From NCBI RefSeq assembly GCF_000721105.1, contig NZ_JOEV01000031.1, forward strand, positions 62,001-126,000: a stretch of DNA of 64,000 bases, in the 5' to 3' direction. Every line of letters begins with the position of its first letter. The first letter of the stretch is position 1. The notes under the pieces were generated by a model. That model did not search any database, had not been told where the DNA came from, and was given only the letters and a program-made list of their open reading frames with translations. Source of the DNA: Streptomyces cellulosae. Its GTDB lineage: Bacteria; Actinomycetota; Actinomycetes; Streptomycetales; Streptomycetaceae. Below are positions 9,221 to 18,950 of this stretch, one piece after another. A program made the position numbers and the translations under genes.

Positions 9221-9990
9221 CCGCCGCCACGGGTACCTACGCCCCGAAGCCCGGTGCGGCGCCCCTGGCCCGCATGATCGGGGCCCAGGCGGCGCTGGAG
9301 ACGAAGATGCTGCTGCGCAACGGCGAGCAGCTGCTGCTGACGGTCGTGATCCCGACGCTGCTGCTGCTCCTGTTCAGCTCGGTGGACATCGTGGACACGG
9401 GCGCCGGTGAGGCGGTGGACTTCCTCGCCCCCGGCATCCTGGCGCTCGCCGTCATGTCCACGGCGTTCACGGGGCAGGCCATCGCGACCGGCTTCGAACG
9501 CCGCTACGGCGTGCTCAAGCGGCTCGCCTCCTCCCCGCTGCCCCGCTGGGGCCTGATGACCGCGAAGACGCTCTCCGTGCTGGTCACCGAGGTCCTCCAG
9601 GTGATCCTGCTGACGGCGATCGCCTTCGCCCTGGGCTGGTCCCCGCACGGCAACCCGCTCGCCGTCCTGCTCCTGCTGGTGCTGGGCACGGCCGCGTTCT
9701 CCGGGCTCGGCCTGCTGATGGCGGGCACCCTGAAGGCGGAGGCGACCCTGGCCGCCGCCAACCTGGTGTTCCTGCTGCTGCTCGTGGGCGGCGGTGTGAT
9801 CGTTCCGCTGGACAAGTTCCCGCCCGGCGCCCAGGACGTCCTCGCCCTGCTGCCGATCACCGCCCTGTCGGACGGACTGCGCGACGTACTCCAGCACGGT
9901 GCCGGCATGCCCTGGGGCGACCTGGGAATCCTGGCCGTCTGGGCGGTCGTGGGGCTGGCGGTCGCCGGCCGGTTCTTCCGCTGGGAGTAG
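9217..9990 (+). CDS. ABC-2 type exporter permease
   Basis: 257 aa with about six hydrophobic segments (e.g. residues ~35-50, 65-85, 115-140, 150-170, 180-200, 230-250), the ABC-2 membrane family. 'GFERRYGVLKRLASSPLPRW' is the characteristic cytoplasmic loop before the third segment. ATG 9217 overlaps the ATPase stop. Forms the exporter with the preceding gene; the pair lies just upstream of ctaA, but nothing in the sequence ties its substrate to heme. Confidence 0.92.
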   Translation: MTAATGTYAPKPGAAPLARMIGAQAALETKMLLRNGEQLLLTVVIPTLLLLLFSSVDIVDTGAGEAVDFLAPGILALAVMSTAFTGQAIATGFERRYGVLKRLASSPLPRWGLMTAKTLSVLVTEVLQVILLTAIAFALGWSPHGNPLAVLLLLVLGTAAFSGLGLLMAGTLKAEATLAAANLVFLLLLVGGGVIVPLDKFPPGAQDVLALLPITALSDGLRDVLQHGAGMPWGDLGILAVWAVVGLAVAGRFFRWE

Positions 9991-10057
9991 GCACTCATCC
10001 GCCGGCGCGGGCCGTCGACGGACCCTCGTGAAAGCGTGCACAAGCGGGACCCCTACG

Positions 10058-11065
10058 ATGGAACGCGTGCCAAACGTGACCCGCGCCGACGCCGTAGCGG
10101 CCGTCCGCAACCCCCTCGCCTTCATCGCCGAACGCTGGACCCCGACTCCTCGGACGGTTCAGCGGGCGGCCCTCGCCGCGCTCGTGATGGCGGTGGTCAT
10201 CGTGGTCACCGGCGGTGCGGTCCGGCTCACCGGATCCGGGCTGGGCTGCCCGACCTGGCCCAAGTGCACCGACAACTCGCTGACCGCCACCAGCGCCATG
10301 GGCTTCCACGGTGCCATCGAGTTCGGCAACCGCATGCTCACGTACGTGCTGTGCGCCGCGGTCGGCTGGGCGATCATCGCCGCGCGTTCCCAGAAGCCGT
10401 ACCGGCGCAGCCTGACCCGGCTGGGCTGGGCCCAGTTCTGGGTCGTGATGAGCAACGCGATCCTCGGCGGCATCGTGGTCCTGGTCGGCCTCAACCCGTA
10501 CACGGTCGCGGCCCACTTCGTGGCGACGACGGCCCTGATCTCGATCGCCACGGTGATGTGGCAGCGCACCCGGGAGGGCGACGGACCGTCCCGTCCGCTG
10601 GTCGGCAAGGCCGTGCAGCAACTGGTGTGGTGCCTGCTCGCGGCGTCCGGGCTGCTGATCCTGGTGGGCACGGTGGTGACCGGCGCGGGACCACACGCGG
10701 GCGACTCCAGCGAGGTCGAGCGGATGCCGATCGACTGGGAGACCGTGGCGAAGGCGCACGCGGTGCTGGCCTGGATCGTGGTGTCCCTGACGTTCGCCCT
10801 GTGGTTCGTCCTCAAGGCGGTCGACTCCCCCAGGGCCCCGCTCGACCGCACCCGCGACCTCTTCCTGGTCCTGCTCGCCCAGGGCGTCATCGGCTACGTC
10901 CAGTACTTCACGGACCTCCCCGAGATCCTGGTCGGCCTGCACATGCTCGGCTCGGCCCTGGTCTGGATCGCGGTCCTGCGGGTGCTGCTGGCCCTGCGGG
11001 AGCGGCCGGAGCCGGAGGCCGACGTCCCGGGCCCGTCCAGCGAGGCGACGCTGACCCGGGCGTGA
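10058..11065 (+). CDS. ctaA: Heme A synthase CtaA
   Basis: 335 aa, eight predicted membrane helices, COX15/CtaA family. It oxidises the C8 methyl of heme O to make heme A for cytochrome aa3 oxidase. Visible are 'VTGGAVRLTGSGLGCPTWPKC' after helix 1 (with the extracellular Cys pair), 'FHGAIEFGNRML' and the heme-ligand histidines 'TVAAHFVA', 'AKAHAVLAW' and 'VGLHMLGSAL'. ATG 10058 is used; GTG 10067 is an alternative. Partner enzyme CtaB is encoded 1.7 kb away on the other strand. Confidence 0.95.
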   Translation: MERVPNVTRADAVAAVRNPLAFIAERWTPTPRTVQRAALAALVMAVVIVVTGGAVRLTGSGLGCPTWPKCTDNSLTATSAMGFHGAIEFGNRMLTYVLCAAVGWAIIAARSQKPYRRSLTRLGWAQFWVVMSNAILGGIVVLVGLNPYTVAAHFVATTALISIATVMWQRTREGDGPSRPLVGKAVQQLVWCLLAASGLLILVGTVVTGAGPHAGDSSEVERMPIDWETVAKAHAVLAWIVVSLTFALWFVLKAVDSPRAPLDRTRDLFLVLLAQGVIGYVQYFTDLPEILVGLHMLGSALVWIAVLRVLLALRERPEPEADVPGPSSEATLTRA

Positions 11066-11089
11066 GCCCCCAGGGCCCCCGCCCGTAGG

Positions 11090-12196
11090 TCACACCAGCC
11101 CGTACACCCGCCGGGCGTTCCCCGCCGCGATCAGCCCCGCCACCCGTCGCGCGTCCGCCAGGGACCACGCGCCCTCCGCCACCCATGTCTCGAGCACCCT
11201 GGACAGGGCCTCACGGAACAGTCGCGCCCCCACGACATGCAGTTCGGGCAGGCCCTGGGCGCCGCTGGAGAAGAGGATCTTGCCGAAGGGGGCCAGCTCC
11301 AGGATCTCCGCGAGGACGGTCGCGGCCCGGGCGCCGGTGCGCACCAGGGCGGCGCCCGAGTCGGCGTACACATGCGGGAAGACCCCGGCGAGATGGGCGG
11401 CGTGCCGGTGGTACGGGTAGCTGTGCAGCAGGACGAGGTCGGTGCCCAGTCCGGCCGTGGCCCGCACGAAGTCGGTCAGCAGAACCGGGTCGGCGCGGTC
11501 GATGCGCAGGCCCGGTTCGCCGAGCCCGGCATGCAGTTGGAGAGGCCGGCCGGAGGCGACCGCGATCCACAGCAGGTGTCGCAGCAGCACCGGGTCGGTC
11601 AGCTCCCCGCCCACCCGGCGCCCGGCGAGCCAGCGCCCCGCCGCGCCCCGCACCTCGCCCGGCCCGGGCGGCTCCGGAGCGAGCGCCAGCCCGTGCCGTA
11701 CGCCCGCCGCCGACGAGAAGGCGACCGCGTTCGCTGCGGCGCCGTGCACCGACTCGGCGAGGTTGGCGAGGAAGGACTCGACCGTGCCGGAGGTGTCGGC
11801 GACCTGTTCGGCGAGGAGCTCCAGCCGTACGACCTCGCGGGCCTCGGCGCCCGCCGTGGAGGCCATCTCACCGGGCCCGGTGAGGTCGCCGGGCAGCCCG
11901 GCGTCCACCAGATACGTCGTGATGCCGCTGCCGCGCAGCAGACGGCGGCCCGACTCCAGTACGCCGAGTTCACGGCGCCGGGCGAGGTAACGGGCGGGTG
12001 AGCAGTGCGCTTCCAGGCCGAGCAACGGGGGGCACCAGCGGCGTACCGCGAAGCCGGTCTGGGTGTCGAAGAGCGTCGTGCCCGGCGCGGGCGGGCCCTC
12101 GGTGCGGGCCAGCTGGGCCTCGAAGGTGCCGAGACCCAGCTCCGTTCTCAGCACGCCGTGGCAGTACTGGTCCACGAGGGACGGCGTTTCGATCAT
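11090..12196 (-). CDS. Amidohydrolase family protein (COG2159-like)
   Basis: 368 aa. The C-terminal half has metal-dependent amidohydrolase features: 'LQLHAGLGEPGLRI' (metal-binding His), 'LLHSYPYHRHAAHLAGVFPHVYADSG' and 'KILFSSGAQGLPEL'. The layout resembles the N-terminal amidohydrolase part of FluG-type proteins, which in actinobacteria often stands alone near glutamine-synthetase-like genes; none is seen here. Substrate unknown. Convergent with ctaA (25-base gap). ATG 12196 is preferred; 19 more upstream residues are open but uncharacteristic. Confidence 0.8.
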   Translation of the reverse strand: MIETPSLVDQYCHGVLRTELGLGTFEAQLARTEGPPAPGTTLFDTQTGFAVRRWCPPLLGLEAHCSPARYLARRRELGVLESGRRLLRGSGITTYLVDAGLPGDLTGPGEMASTAGAEAREVVRLELLAEQVADTSGTVESFLANLAESVHGAAANAVAFSSAAGVRHGLALAPEPPGPGEVRGAAGRWLAGRRVGGELTDPVLLRHLLWIAVASGRPLQLHAGLGEPGLRIDRADPVLLTDFVRATAGLGTDLVLLHSYPYHRHAAHLAGVFPHVYADSGAALVRTGARAATVLAEILELAPFGKILFSSGAQGLPELHVVGARLFREALSRVLETWVAEGAWSLADARRVAGLIAAGNARRVYGLV

Positions 12197-12277
12197 CCGG
12201 ACTCCCCGTGACTGGACCACGTCCCGGGACCGTGTTCTCCCACGGTCCCCCACGGGGCCTAACGGGTGAACCCGGCG

Positions 12278-12634
12278 TCAGGTGTTGCTCGGACCGCCCA
12301 CCTGGATCCCGGCCATGCGGGTCCATTCGTACGGGCCCGTCCTCACCTTGGCCGCGAAATCGCCGTCGAACGCCTCGTGGACGGTGATCCCGGCCTTCTC
12401 GACGGCCTTCTCGGCGATGTCGTACGACGGGGCCACCAGGTCGCCCCAGCCGCCGTCCCCGCCGACGAGCACGATCCGTGCGCCGCGCTGTCCGAGGTAG
12501 GCCAACTGGCCCTCGGCGCCGCCGTGCGCCTTGGAGAAGGCGCCGATCTGCTTGGCCAGCCGGGCCACCCTGCGCGCGGCCCGTGCGGCCTGCTTGGCGT
12601 CGGTGTCCTCGTCAACCTGCTGCGTGTCTGCCAT
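12278..12634 (-). CDS. Conserved hypothetical protein
   Basis: 118 aa, soluble. The N-terminus is charged and Ala/Arg-rich (likely helical, residues ~8-40), followed by 'ARIVLVGGDGGWGDLVAPSYDIAEKAVEKAGITVHEAFDGDFAAKVRTGPYEW'. I recognise no catalytic motif. It seems to be a Streptomyces-conserved protein of unknown function between the amidohydrolase and ctaB. ATG 12634 is chosen; codon usage has strong GC3, supporting a real gene. Confidence 0.75.
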   Translation of the reverse strand: MADTQQVDEDTDAKQAARAARRVARLAKQIGAFSKAHGGAEGQLAYLGQRGARIVLVGGDGGWGDLVAPSYDIAEKAVEKAGITVHEAFDGDFAAKVRTGPYEWTRMAGIQVGGPSNT

Positions 12635-12667
12635 GGCCAGGATGCTACCGACGGGTAGAGCGAACGG

Positions 12668-12711
12668 CGACGGGCGGGGTGCGTGGCCTTGACCACGCAC
12701 CCCGCCCGTCG
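12668..12711. terminator. Strong hairpin terminator downstream of ctaB
   Basis: A perfect 19-bp stem (12668-12686 with 12693-12711) with a 6-base loop. It lies 16 bases past the ctaB stop and just upstream of the small hypothetical gene, so it separates the two minus-strand transcripts. Confidence 0.8.
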
Positions 12712-12726
12712 GACGTCACACCGGCG

Positions 12727-13674
12727 TCAGCGGAGGAAGGGATCCACCGCGACCGCCACGAACAGGAGCGAGACGTAGGTGATCGACCAGTGGAACAGCC
12801 GCATCTCCTTGAGCTTCGCGCCGGTCACCTCGGCCTTGGCCCGGTTCTGCAGCCCGTGCGCCTCCCACAGCCAGAAGCCGCCGGCCAGCAGCGCGACCAC
12901 CGTGTAGAACCAGCCGGTGTAGCCGAGCGGGGTCAGCAGCAGCGACACCGCGACCATCACCCAGCTGTAGAGCACGATCTGCCGGGCGACCACCTTGTTC
13001 GAGGCGACCACCGGCAGCATCGGCACGCCCACGCGCGCGTAGTCCTCCCTGACCTTCATGGACAGCGGCCAGTAGTGCGGCGGCGTCCAGAAGAACATGA
13101 CGAGGAAGAGGATGACCGGCGCCCACGACATGGAGTTGGTGACGGACGACCAGCCGATGAGGACGGGCAGGCAGCCGGCGATGCCGCCCCACACGATGTT
13201 CTGCGAGGTGCGGCGCTTGAGGATCATCGTGTAGACGACCACATAGAAGAGGAGCGCACCGAGCGACAGCCAGGCCGACAGCCAGTTGACGGCCAGGCCG
13301 AACAACAGCGTCGAGACGACCGCGAGAGAGATACCGAAGACCAGGCACTCGCGCGGACTGACCATGCCGGTGACCAGCGGACGCTGTGAGGTGCGGTCCA
13401 TCAGCGCGTCGATGTCGCGGTCGATGTACATGTTCAGCGCGTTGGCGCCGCCCGCGGAGAGGTAGCCGCCGACACAGGTGAGCAGCACCAGCTTCAGGTC
13501 GGGCACACCCTGCTGTGCCAGGAACATCACCGGAACGGTGGTGATCAGCAGCAGCTCGATGATCCGCGGCTTCGTCAGCGCCACGAACGCTTTGACACGG
13601 GCCCCGAACGGCCGGTGACTCGAGCTCCTGCTCTCCCCGAGCACCCCCGCTGGACGGGATTCGACGGCCGTCAC
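12727..13674 (-). CDS. ctaB: Protoheme IX farnesyltransferase CtaB (heme O synthase)
   Basis: 315 aa, UbiA-family prenyltransferase with about nine membrane helices. Adds a farnesyl group to heme b to make heme O. The polyprenyl-diphosphate binding motif '[23 protein letters not shown]' (N-x3-D-x2-D) and the second '[17 protein letters not shown]' motif are clear. The start is GTG 13674, with AGGGG upstream; GTG 13680 is two codons earlier and also possible. Divergent from tkt with a ~490-base shared control region. Confidence 0.94.
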   Translation of the reverse strand: MTAVESRPAGVLGESRSSSHRPFGARVKAFVALTKPRIIELLLITTVPVMFLAQQGVPDLKLVLLTCVGGYLSAGGANALNMYIDRDIDALMDRTSQRPLVTGMVSPRECLVFGISLAVVSTLLFGLAVNWLSAWLSLGALLFYVVVYTMILKRRTSQNIVWGGIAGCLPVLIGWSSVTNSMSWAPVILFLVMFFWTPPHYWPLSMKVREDYARVGVPMLPVVASNKVVARQIVLYSWVMVAVSLLLTPLGYTGWFYTVVALLAGGFWLWEAHGLQNRAKAEVTGAKLKEMRLFHWSITYVSLLFVAVAVDPFLR

Positions 13675-13970
13675 GCACACCCCTACAGAGACATCCCAGC
13701 AAGCCCCACCCTGTGAAGTCCCGGTAAAGGCTCGCGCGTACCACGCCACTGTAGACGTTGCCCATACCCCGACATTCGCGGGGGTGGGGTCGTGTTGAGC
13801 GGCGCTGGTCGGGCAGGCGATCGGCGACGCTGCCGGGCCGCTGTCTGCGGCATTGCCGGGCCGCGGTGGCGGCGCCGCCGGGGCCGCGGTGGCGCCGCCG
13901 GTCGGATCATGTGAAGCGGCCCTGCTGGAAGAGCCCGACGGCACTCGATTGAGCACTCCGATGAGCGGCT

Positions 13971-14011
13971 CCGTATTCACCTGCCGAATACGGAACAGGC
14001 CAGTCGGCAGG
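13971..14011. repeat. Two overlapping, mutually exclusive inverted repeats
   Basis: CCGTATTC (13971-13978) pairs with GAATACGG (13986-13993). CCTGCCGA (13980-13987) pairs with TCGGCAGG (14004-14011). Both are perfect 8-bp stems, and they cannot form together. Located 157-197 bases before tkt. Confidence 0.65.
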
Positions 14012-14112
14012 CGGATCCCGATGAGTCCCGGCAGTCTGGAATGACTCGAAAAAACGCATGTGCGGACGGGGGTAGGCTCGACATCGGCCGGGGCGCCCAG
14101 TGCACCGGCAAT

Positions 14113-14144
14113 CGACATGCGTGACATTTCGACATGCGTGACAT
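14113..14144. repeat. 15-base direct repeat in the tkt leader
   Basis: CGACATGCGTGACAT at 14113-14127 and again at 14130-14144 (17-base period). Each copy contains ATG-N5-CAT dyad symmetry. The second copy ends just before the GGAGAGGAG ribosome site of tkt. Confidence 0.8.
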
Positions 14145-14167
14145 GTGGAGAGGAGCCCTGACCCAGG

Positions 14168-16255
14168 GTGAGCACCAAGCCGACCACCACAGACCTCGAG
14201 TGGACCGAGCTGGACCAGCGGGCCGTGGACACCGCCCGCGTCCTGGCCGCCGATGCCGTACAGAAGGTCGGCAACGGCCATCCCGGCACGGCGATGAGCC
14301 TGGCGCCTGCCGCCTACACCCTCTTCCAGAAGGTGATGCGGCACGACCCCGCGGACCCGGACTGGGTCGGCCGCGACCGCTTCGTGCTGTCCGCGGGCCA
14401 CTCGTCCCTGACCCTCTACACCCAGCTGTACCTGGCCGGTTTCGGTCTTGAGCTGGACGACCTGAAGGCGTTCCGGACCTGGGGTTCGAAGACCCCGGGG
14501 CACCCGGAGTACGGCCACACCACCGGCGTGGAGACCACCACCGGCCCGCTGGGCCAGGGTGTCGCCAACGCGGTCGGCATGGCGATGGCCGCCCGCTACG
14601 AGCGCGGCCTGTTCGACCCGGACGCCCCCGCGGGCGAGTCCCCCTTCGACCACTTCATCTTCGCCATCGCCGGTGACGGCTGCCTCCAGGAGGGCATCTC
14701 CGCGGAGGCGTCCTCGCTGGCCGGCCACCAGAAGCTCGGCAACCTCGTGCTGCTGTGGGACGACAACCACATCTCCATCGAGGGCGACACGGCGACGGCC
14801 GTCTCGGAGGAGACCGCCAAGCGGTACGAGGCGTACGGCTGGCACGTCCAGCGCGTGGCCCCGAAGCCGGACGGCGACCTCGACCCGCACGCCCTCTACA
14901 ACGCGATCGAGGCGGCGAAGGCGGTCACCGACCGGCCGTCGTTCATCGCGATGCGCTCGATCATCGCCTGGCCGGCGCCGAACGCCCAGAACACCGAGGC
15001 CGCGCACGGCTCGGCGCTGGGCGACGACGAGGTCGCGGCCACCAAGCGCGTCCTCGGCTTCGACCCGGCCAAGACCTTCGAGGTCGCCGACGAGGTTCTC
15101 GCGCACACCCGGGCACTGGGTGAGCGGGGCCGGCAGGCCAAGGCCGAGTGGGAGAAGTCGTTCCAGGAGTGGCGCGGCAACCAGCCGGAGCGCGCGGCCG
15201 AGTTCGACCGCATCGCCGCGGGTGAGCTGCCCAAGGGCTGGGAGGAGAAGATCCCGGTCTTCGAGGCGGGCAAGGGCGTCGCCACGCGTGCCGCGTCCGG
15301 CAAGGTGCTGCAGGCGCTCGGTGCTGTCGTCCCGGAGCTGTGGGGCGGCTCGGCCGACCTGGCCGGCTCGAACAACACGACGATCGACAAGACGAGTTCG
15401 TTCCTGCCGGCGGACAACCCGCTGCCGGAGGCGAGCCCGTACGGCCGCACGATCCACTTCGGCATCCGCGAGCACTCCATGGCCGCGGAGATGAACGGCA
15501 TCGCGCTGCACGGAAACACGCGTATCTACGGCGGTACGTTCCTCGTGTTCTCCGACTACATGCGCAACGCCGTGCGCCTGTCGGCCCTGATGCACCTGCC
15601 GGTGACGTACGTGTGGACGCACGACTCCATCGGTCTGGGCGAGGACGGCCCGACCCATCAGCCCATCGAGCACCTGGCTTCGCTGCGCGCCATCCCGGGT
15701 CTGAACGTGGTCCGCCCGGCCGACGCCAACGAGACCGCGATCGCGTGGCGCGAGATCCTCAAGCGCTACACCAAGGTCTTCGGCAAGGGCGCCCCGCACG
15801 GTCTGGCGCTGACCCGCCAGGGCGTGCCGACGTACGAGCCCAACGAGGACGCGGCCAAGGGCGGTTACGTCCTGTCGGAGGCCTCCGGCGGGACTCCCGA
15901 GGTGATCCTGATCGCCACCGGTTCCGAGGTGCACGTCGCCGTGGAGGCGCGCGAGCAGCTCGAAGCCGACGGCGTGCCGACGCGCGTCGTGTCCATGCCG
16001 TCCGTGGAGTGGTTCGAGGAGCAGGACCAGGGGTACCGGGACAGCGTCCTGCCGCCGGCGGTGAAGGCGCGTGTCGCGGTCGAGGCCGGTATCGGTCTCA
16101 CCTGGCACAAGTACGTGGGCGACTCGGGTCGCATCGTTTCCCTGGAGCACTTCGGTGCTTCGGCCGACGCCAAGGTGCTCTTCCGCGAGTTCGGCTTCAC
16201 TGCCGAGAACGTGGCCGCCAAGGCCCGGGAATCCATCGCCGCCGCCCAGCGCTGA
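14168..16255 (+). CDS. tkt: Transketolase
   Basis: 695 aa, full length. Thiamine-diphosphate enzyme of the non-oxidative pentose-phosphate pathway. Shows the TPP motif '[19 protein letters not shown]...DDNHISI', the N-terminal '[17 protein letters not shown]' block and the second signature '[21 protein letters not shown]'. The start is GTG 14168 behind a GGAG-rich ribosome site. First gene of tkt-tal-zwf-opcA-pgl, a combined oxidative and non-oxidative pathway operon. Confidence 0.97.
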   Translation: MSTKPTTTDLEWTELDQRAVDTARVLAADAVQKVGNGHPGTAMSLAPAAYTLFQKVMRHDPADPDWVGRDRFVLSAGHSSLTLYTQLYLAGFGLELDDLKAFRTWGSKTPGHPEYGHTTGVETTTGPLGQGVANAVGMAMAARYERGLFDPDAPAGESPFDHFIFAIAGDGCLQEGISAEASSLAGHQKLGNLVLLWDDNHISIEGDTATAVSEETAKRYEAYGWHVQRVAPKPDGDLDPHALYNAIEAAKAVTDRPSFIAMRSIIAWPAPNAQNTEAAHGSALGDDEVAATKRVLGFDPAKTFEVADEVLAHTRALGERGRQAKAEWEKSFQEWRGNQPERAAEFDRIAAGELPKGWEEKIPVFEAGKGVATRAASGKVLQALGAVVPELWGGSADLAGSNNTTIDKTSSFLPADNPLPEASPYGRTIHFGIREHSMAAEMNGIALHGNTRIYGGTFLVFSDYMRNAVRLSALMHLPVTYVWTHDSIGLGEDGPTHQPIEHLASLRAIPGLNVVRPADANETAIAWREILKRYTKVFGKGAPHGLALTRQGVPTYEPNEDAAKGGYVLSEASGGTPEVILIATGSEVHVAVEAREQLEADGVPTRVVSMPSVEWFEEQDQGYRDSVLPPAVKARVAVEAGIGLTWHKYVGDSGRIVSLEHFGASADAKVLFREFGFTAENVAAKARESIAAAQR

Positions 16256-16288
16256 CGCTCATATACGACACGTAGGAGATGTAATTCC

Positions 16289-17407
16289 ATGACAGACGCA
16301 CTCAAGCGCCTCTCCGAAGAAGGCGTGGCGATCTGGCTGGACGACCTGTCGCGCAAGCGGATCACGTCCGGCAATCTCGCCGAGCTGATCGACCAGCAGC
16401 ACGTCGTGGGCGTCACCACCAACCCGTCCATCTTCCAGAAGGCGATCTCCGAAGGCGACGGCTACGACCTGCAGGTCTCCGACCTCGCCTTCCGCAAGGT
16501 CACCGTCGAAGAGGCCATCCGCATGATCACGACGGCGGACGTCCGTGACGCCGCCGACATCCTGCGCCCGGTCTTCGACGCCACCGGCGGCCAGGACGGC
16601 CGCGTGTCGATCGAGGTCGACCCGCGCCTGGCCCACAACACCAAGGCGACGGTCGCCGAGGCCAAGCAGCTCGCCTGGCTGGTGGACCGCCCCAACACCC
16701 TCATCAAGATCCCGGCCACCCGTGCCGGCATCCCGGCGATCACCGAGGTCATCGGCCTCGGCATCAGCGTCAACGTCACGCTGATCTTCTCGCTGGAGCG
16801 CTACCGAGAGGTCATGGACGCGTTCCTCGCGGGCCTGGAGAAGGCAAAGGAGCGCGGTCTGGACCTCTCGAAGATCCACTCCGTGGCGTCCTTCTTCGTG
16901 TCCCGCGTGGACACCGAGATCGACAAGCGGATCGACGCGCTCGGCACCGACGAGGCCAAGGCCGCCCGCGGCAAGGCCGGCGTCGCCAACGCGCGCCTGG
17001 CTTACCAGGCCTACGAGGAGGTCTTCTCCTCGGGCCGCTGGAGCACGCTGGAGAGCGCCGGCGCCAACAAGCAGCGTCCGCTGTGGGCGTCGACCGGCGT
17101 CAAGGACCCGGCGTACAAGAAGACCATGTACGTCGAGGAACTGGTCGCGCCGAACACGGTGAACACCATGCCGGAGGCGACCCTGTTCGCCACCGAGGAG
17201 CAGGGCGAGATCCGCGGCAACGCCATCGCCGGTACGTACGAGCAGGCCCGCGCCGAGCTCGACGCGGTCGAGAAGCTCGGGATCGGGTACGACGAGGTGG
17301 TCGAGCTCCTGGAGAAGGAGGGCGTCGAGAAGTTCGAGGCGTCCTGGAACGACCTGCTCAAGTCGACCGAGGCGGAGCTTCAGCGTCTCGCCCCTTCGGA
17401 GGGCTGA
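16289..17407 (+). CDS. tal: Transaldolase
   Basis: 372 aa, long (actinobacterial/cyanobacterial) transaldolase subfamily. The Schiff-base lysine lies in '[15 protein letters not shown]'; '[13 protein letters not shown]' is the N-terminal signature. Transfers the dihydroxyacetone unit between sugar phosphates. Thirty-three bases after tkt with a TAGGAG ribosome site, so co-transcribed. Confidence 0.97.
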   Translation: MTDALKRLSEEGVAIWLDDLSRKRITSGNLAELIDQQHVVGVTTNPSIFQKAISEGDGYDLQVSDLAFRKVTVEEAIRMITTADVRDAADILRPVFDATGGQDGRVSIEVDPRLAHNTKATVAEAKQLAWLVDRPNTLIKIPATRAGIPAITEVIGLGISVNVTLIFSLERYREVMDAFLAGLEKAKERGLDLSKIHSVASFFVSRVDTEIDKRIDALGTDEAKAARGKAGVANARLAYQAYEEVFSSGRWSTLESAGANKQRPLWASTGVKDPAYKKTMYVEELVAPNTVNTMPEATLFATEEQGEIRGNAIAGTYEQARAELDAVEKLGIGYDEVVELLEKEGVEKFEASWNDLLKSTEAELQRLAPSEG

Positions 17408-17411
17408 ACCC

Positions 17412-18950
17412 TTGGCGCCTATCTCCGGTTCCGGAGCGAACCCGCTCCGTGACCCCGCCGACCGACGGCTCCCGCGCATCGCGGGGCCGTCGGGCCTGGT
17501 CATCTTCGGCGTCACGGGCGATTTGTCACGAAAGAAGCTCATGCCCGCCGTGTACGACCTCGCGAACCGGGGTCTGCTGCCGCCGGGCTTCTCGCTGGTC
17601 GGTTTCGCCCGGCGGGAGTGGCAGCACGAGGACTTCGCGCAGGAGGTCCACGACGCCGTGAAGGAGCACGCGCGGACACCGTTCCGTGAGGAGGTCTGGC
17701 AGCAGCTCATCCAGGGGATGCGCTTCGTCCAGGGCACCTTCGACGACGACGACGCGTTCGAGCGGCTGCGCGGCACCATCGAGGAACTGGACAAGGCGCA
17801 GGGCACGGGCGGCAACTTCGCCTTCTACCTCTCCGTGCCGCCGTCCGCCTTCCCGGTGGTCATCCAGCAGCTCAAGAAGCACGGCCTGGCCGATCAGTCG
17901 GGCGGATCCTGGCGGCGCGCGGTCATCGAGAAGCCCTTCGGCCACGACCTGAAGTCGGCCGAGGAGCTCAACACGACCGTCGAGGAGGTCTTCGCCCCCG
18001 ACCAGGTCTTCCGCATCGACCACTACCTCGGCAAGGAGACCGTCCAGAACATCCTGGCGCTCCGTTTCGCCAACACGATGTTCGAGCCGATCTGGAACCG
18101 GTCGTTCGTGGACCACGTACAGATCACCATGGCCGAGGACATCGGCATCGGCGGCCGGGCCGGCTACTACGACGGCATCGGCGCCGCCCGTGACGTGATC
18201 CAGAACCACCTGCTCCAGCTGATGGCGCTGACCGCCATGGAGGAGCCGTCCTCGTTCGACGCGGACGCGCTCGCCGCCGAGAAGACCAAGGTGCTCGGCG
18301 CGGTGAAGCTGCCGAAGGACCTCGGCGCGGACACCGTCCGCGGGCAGTACGCGGCCGGCTGGCAGGGTGGCGAGAAGGTCATCGGCTACCTCGAAGAGGA
18401 CGGCATCGACCACAAGTCGAAGACCGACACGTACGCCGCGATCAAGGTGGAGATCGACAACCGCCGCTGGGCGGGTGTCCCCTTCTACCTGCGCACCGGC
18501 AAGCGGCTGGGCCGCCGGGTCACCGAGATCGCGGTGGTCTTCCAGCGGGCTCCGCACTCCCCCTTCGACCACACGGCGACGGAGGAGCTCGGCAAGAACG
18601 CGATCGTCATCCGCGTCCAGCCCGACGAGGGCGTCACGGTCCGCTTCGGCTCCAAGGTGCCCGGCACCTCGATGGAGATCCGGGACGTCTCCATGGACTT
18701 CGCGTACGGCGAGTCGTTCACGGAGTCCAGCCCGGAGGCGTACGAGCGGCTCATCCTGGACGTGCTGCTCGGCGACTCGAACCTCTTCCCGCGCACCGAG
18801 GAGGTCGAGCTGTCCTGGAAGATCCTCGACCCGATCGAGGAGTACTGGGACAAGCACGGCAAGCCCGCCCAGTACGAGGCCGGTACCTGGGGCCCCGTGG
18901 AGGCGGACGAGATGCTCGAGCGAGACGGACGGAGCTGGCGCCGGCCATGA
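17412..18950 (+). CDS. zwf: Glucose-6-phosphate 1-dehydrogenase
   Basis: 512 aa. NADP-binding 'FGVTGDLSRKKLMPA' and the active-site signature 'RIDHYLGKETVQNILALRFAN' (catalytic His and Lys) are intact. First step of the oxidative pentose-phosphate branch. The start is TTG 17412, four bases after the tal stop, placed 9 bases after GGAGG inside the end of tal; no better ATG/GTG is near. The stop overlaps opcA (ATGA). Confidence 0.95.
   Translation: MAPISGSGANPLRDPADRRLPRIAGPSGLVIFGVTGDLSRKKLMPAVYDLANRGLLPPGFSLVGFARREWQHEDFAQEVHDAVKEHARTPFREEVWQQLIQGMRFVQGTFDDDDAFERLRGTIEELDKAQGTGGNFAFYLSVPPSAFPVVIQQLKKHGLADQSGGSWRRAVIEKPFGHDLKSAEELNTTVEEVFAPDQVFRIDHYLGKETVQNILALRFANTMFEPIWNRSFVDHVQITMAEDIGIGGRAGYYDGIGAARDVIQNHLLQLMALTAMEEPSSFDADALAAEKTKVLGAVKLPKDLGADTVRGQYAAGWQGGEKVIGYLEEDGIDHKSKTDTYAAIKVEIDNRRWAGVPFYLRTGKRLGRRVTEIAVVFQRAPHSPFDHTATEELGKNAIVIRVQPDEGVTVRFGSKVPGTSMEIRDVSMDFAYGESFTESSPEAYERLILDVLLGDSNLFPRTEEVELSWKILDPIEEYWDKHGKPAQYEAGTWGPVEADEMLERDGRSWRRP

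Larger units (their letters stand above)
13681..14167. other. ctaB-tkt divergent control region
   Basis: 487 bases without a convincing gene. Contains GC-rich simple sequence (13790-13900), overlapping inverted repeats at 13971-14011, a -10-like TAGGCT at 14073-14078 without a good -35, and a 15-base direct repeat at 14113-14144 just before the tkt ribosome site. Confidence 0.6.

Noticed and set aside
8297..9990. ABC exporter assigned to heme or cytochrome c biogenesis because of ctaA
   Set aside because: The proteins are generic DrrA/ABC-2 type, with no CcmABC features; proximity alone is not enough.
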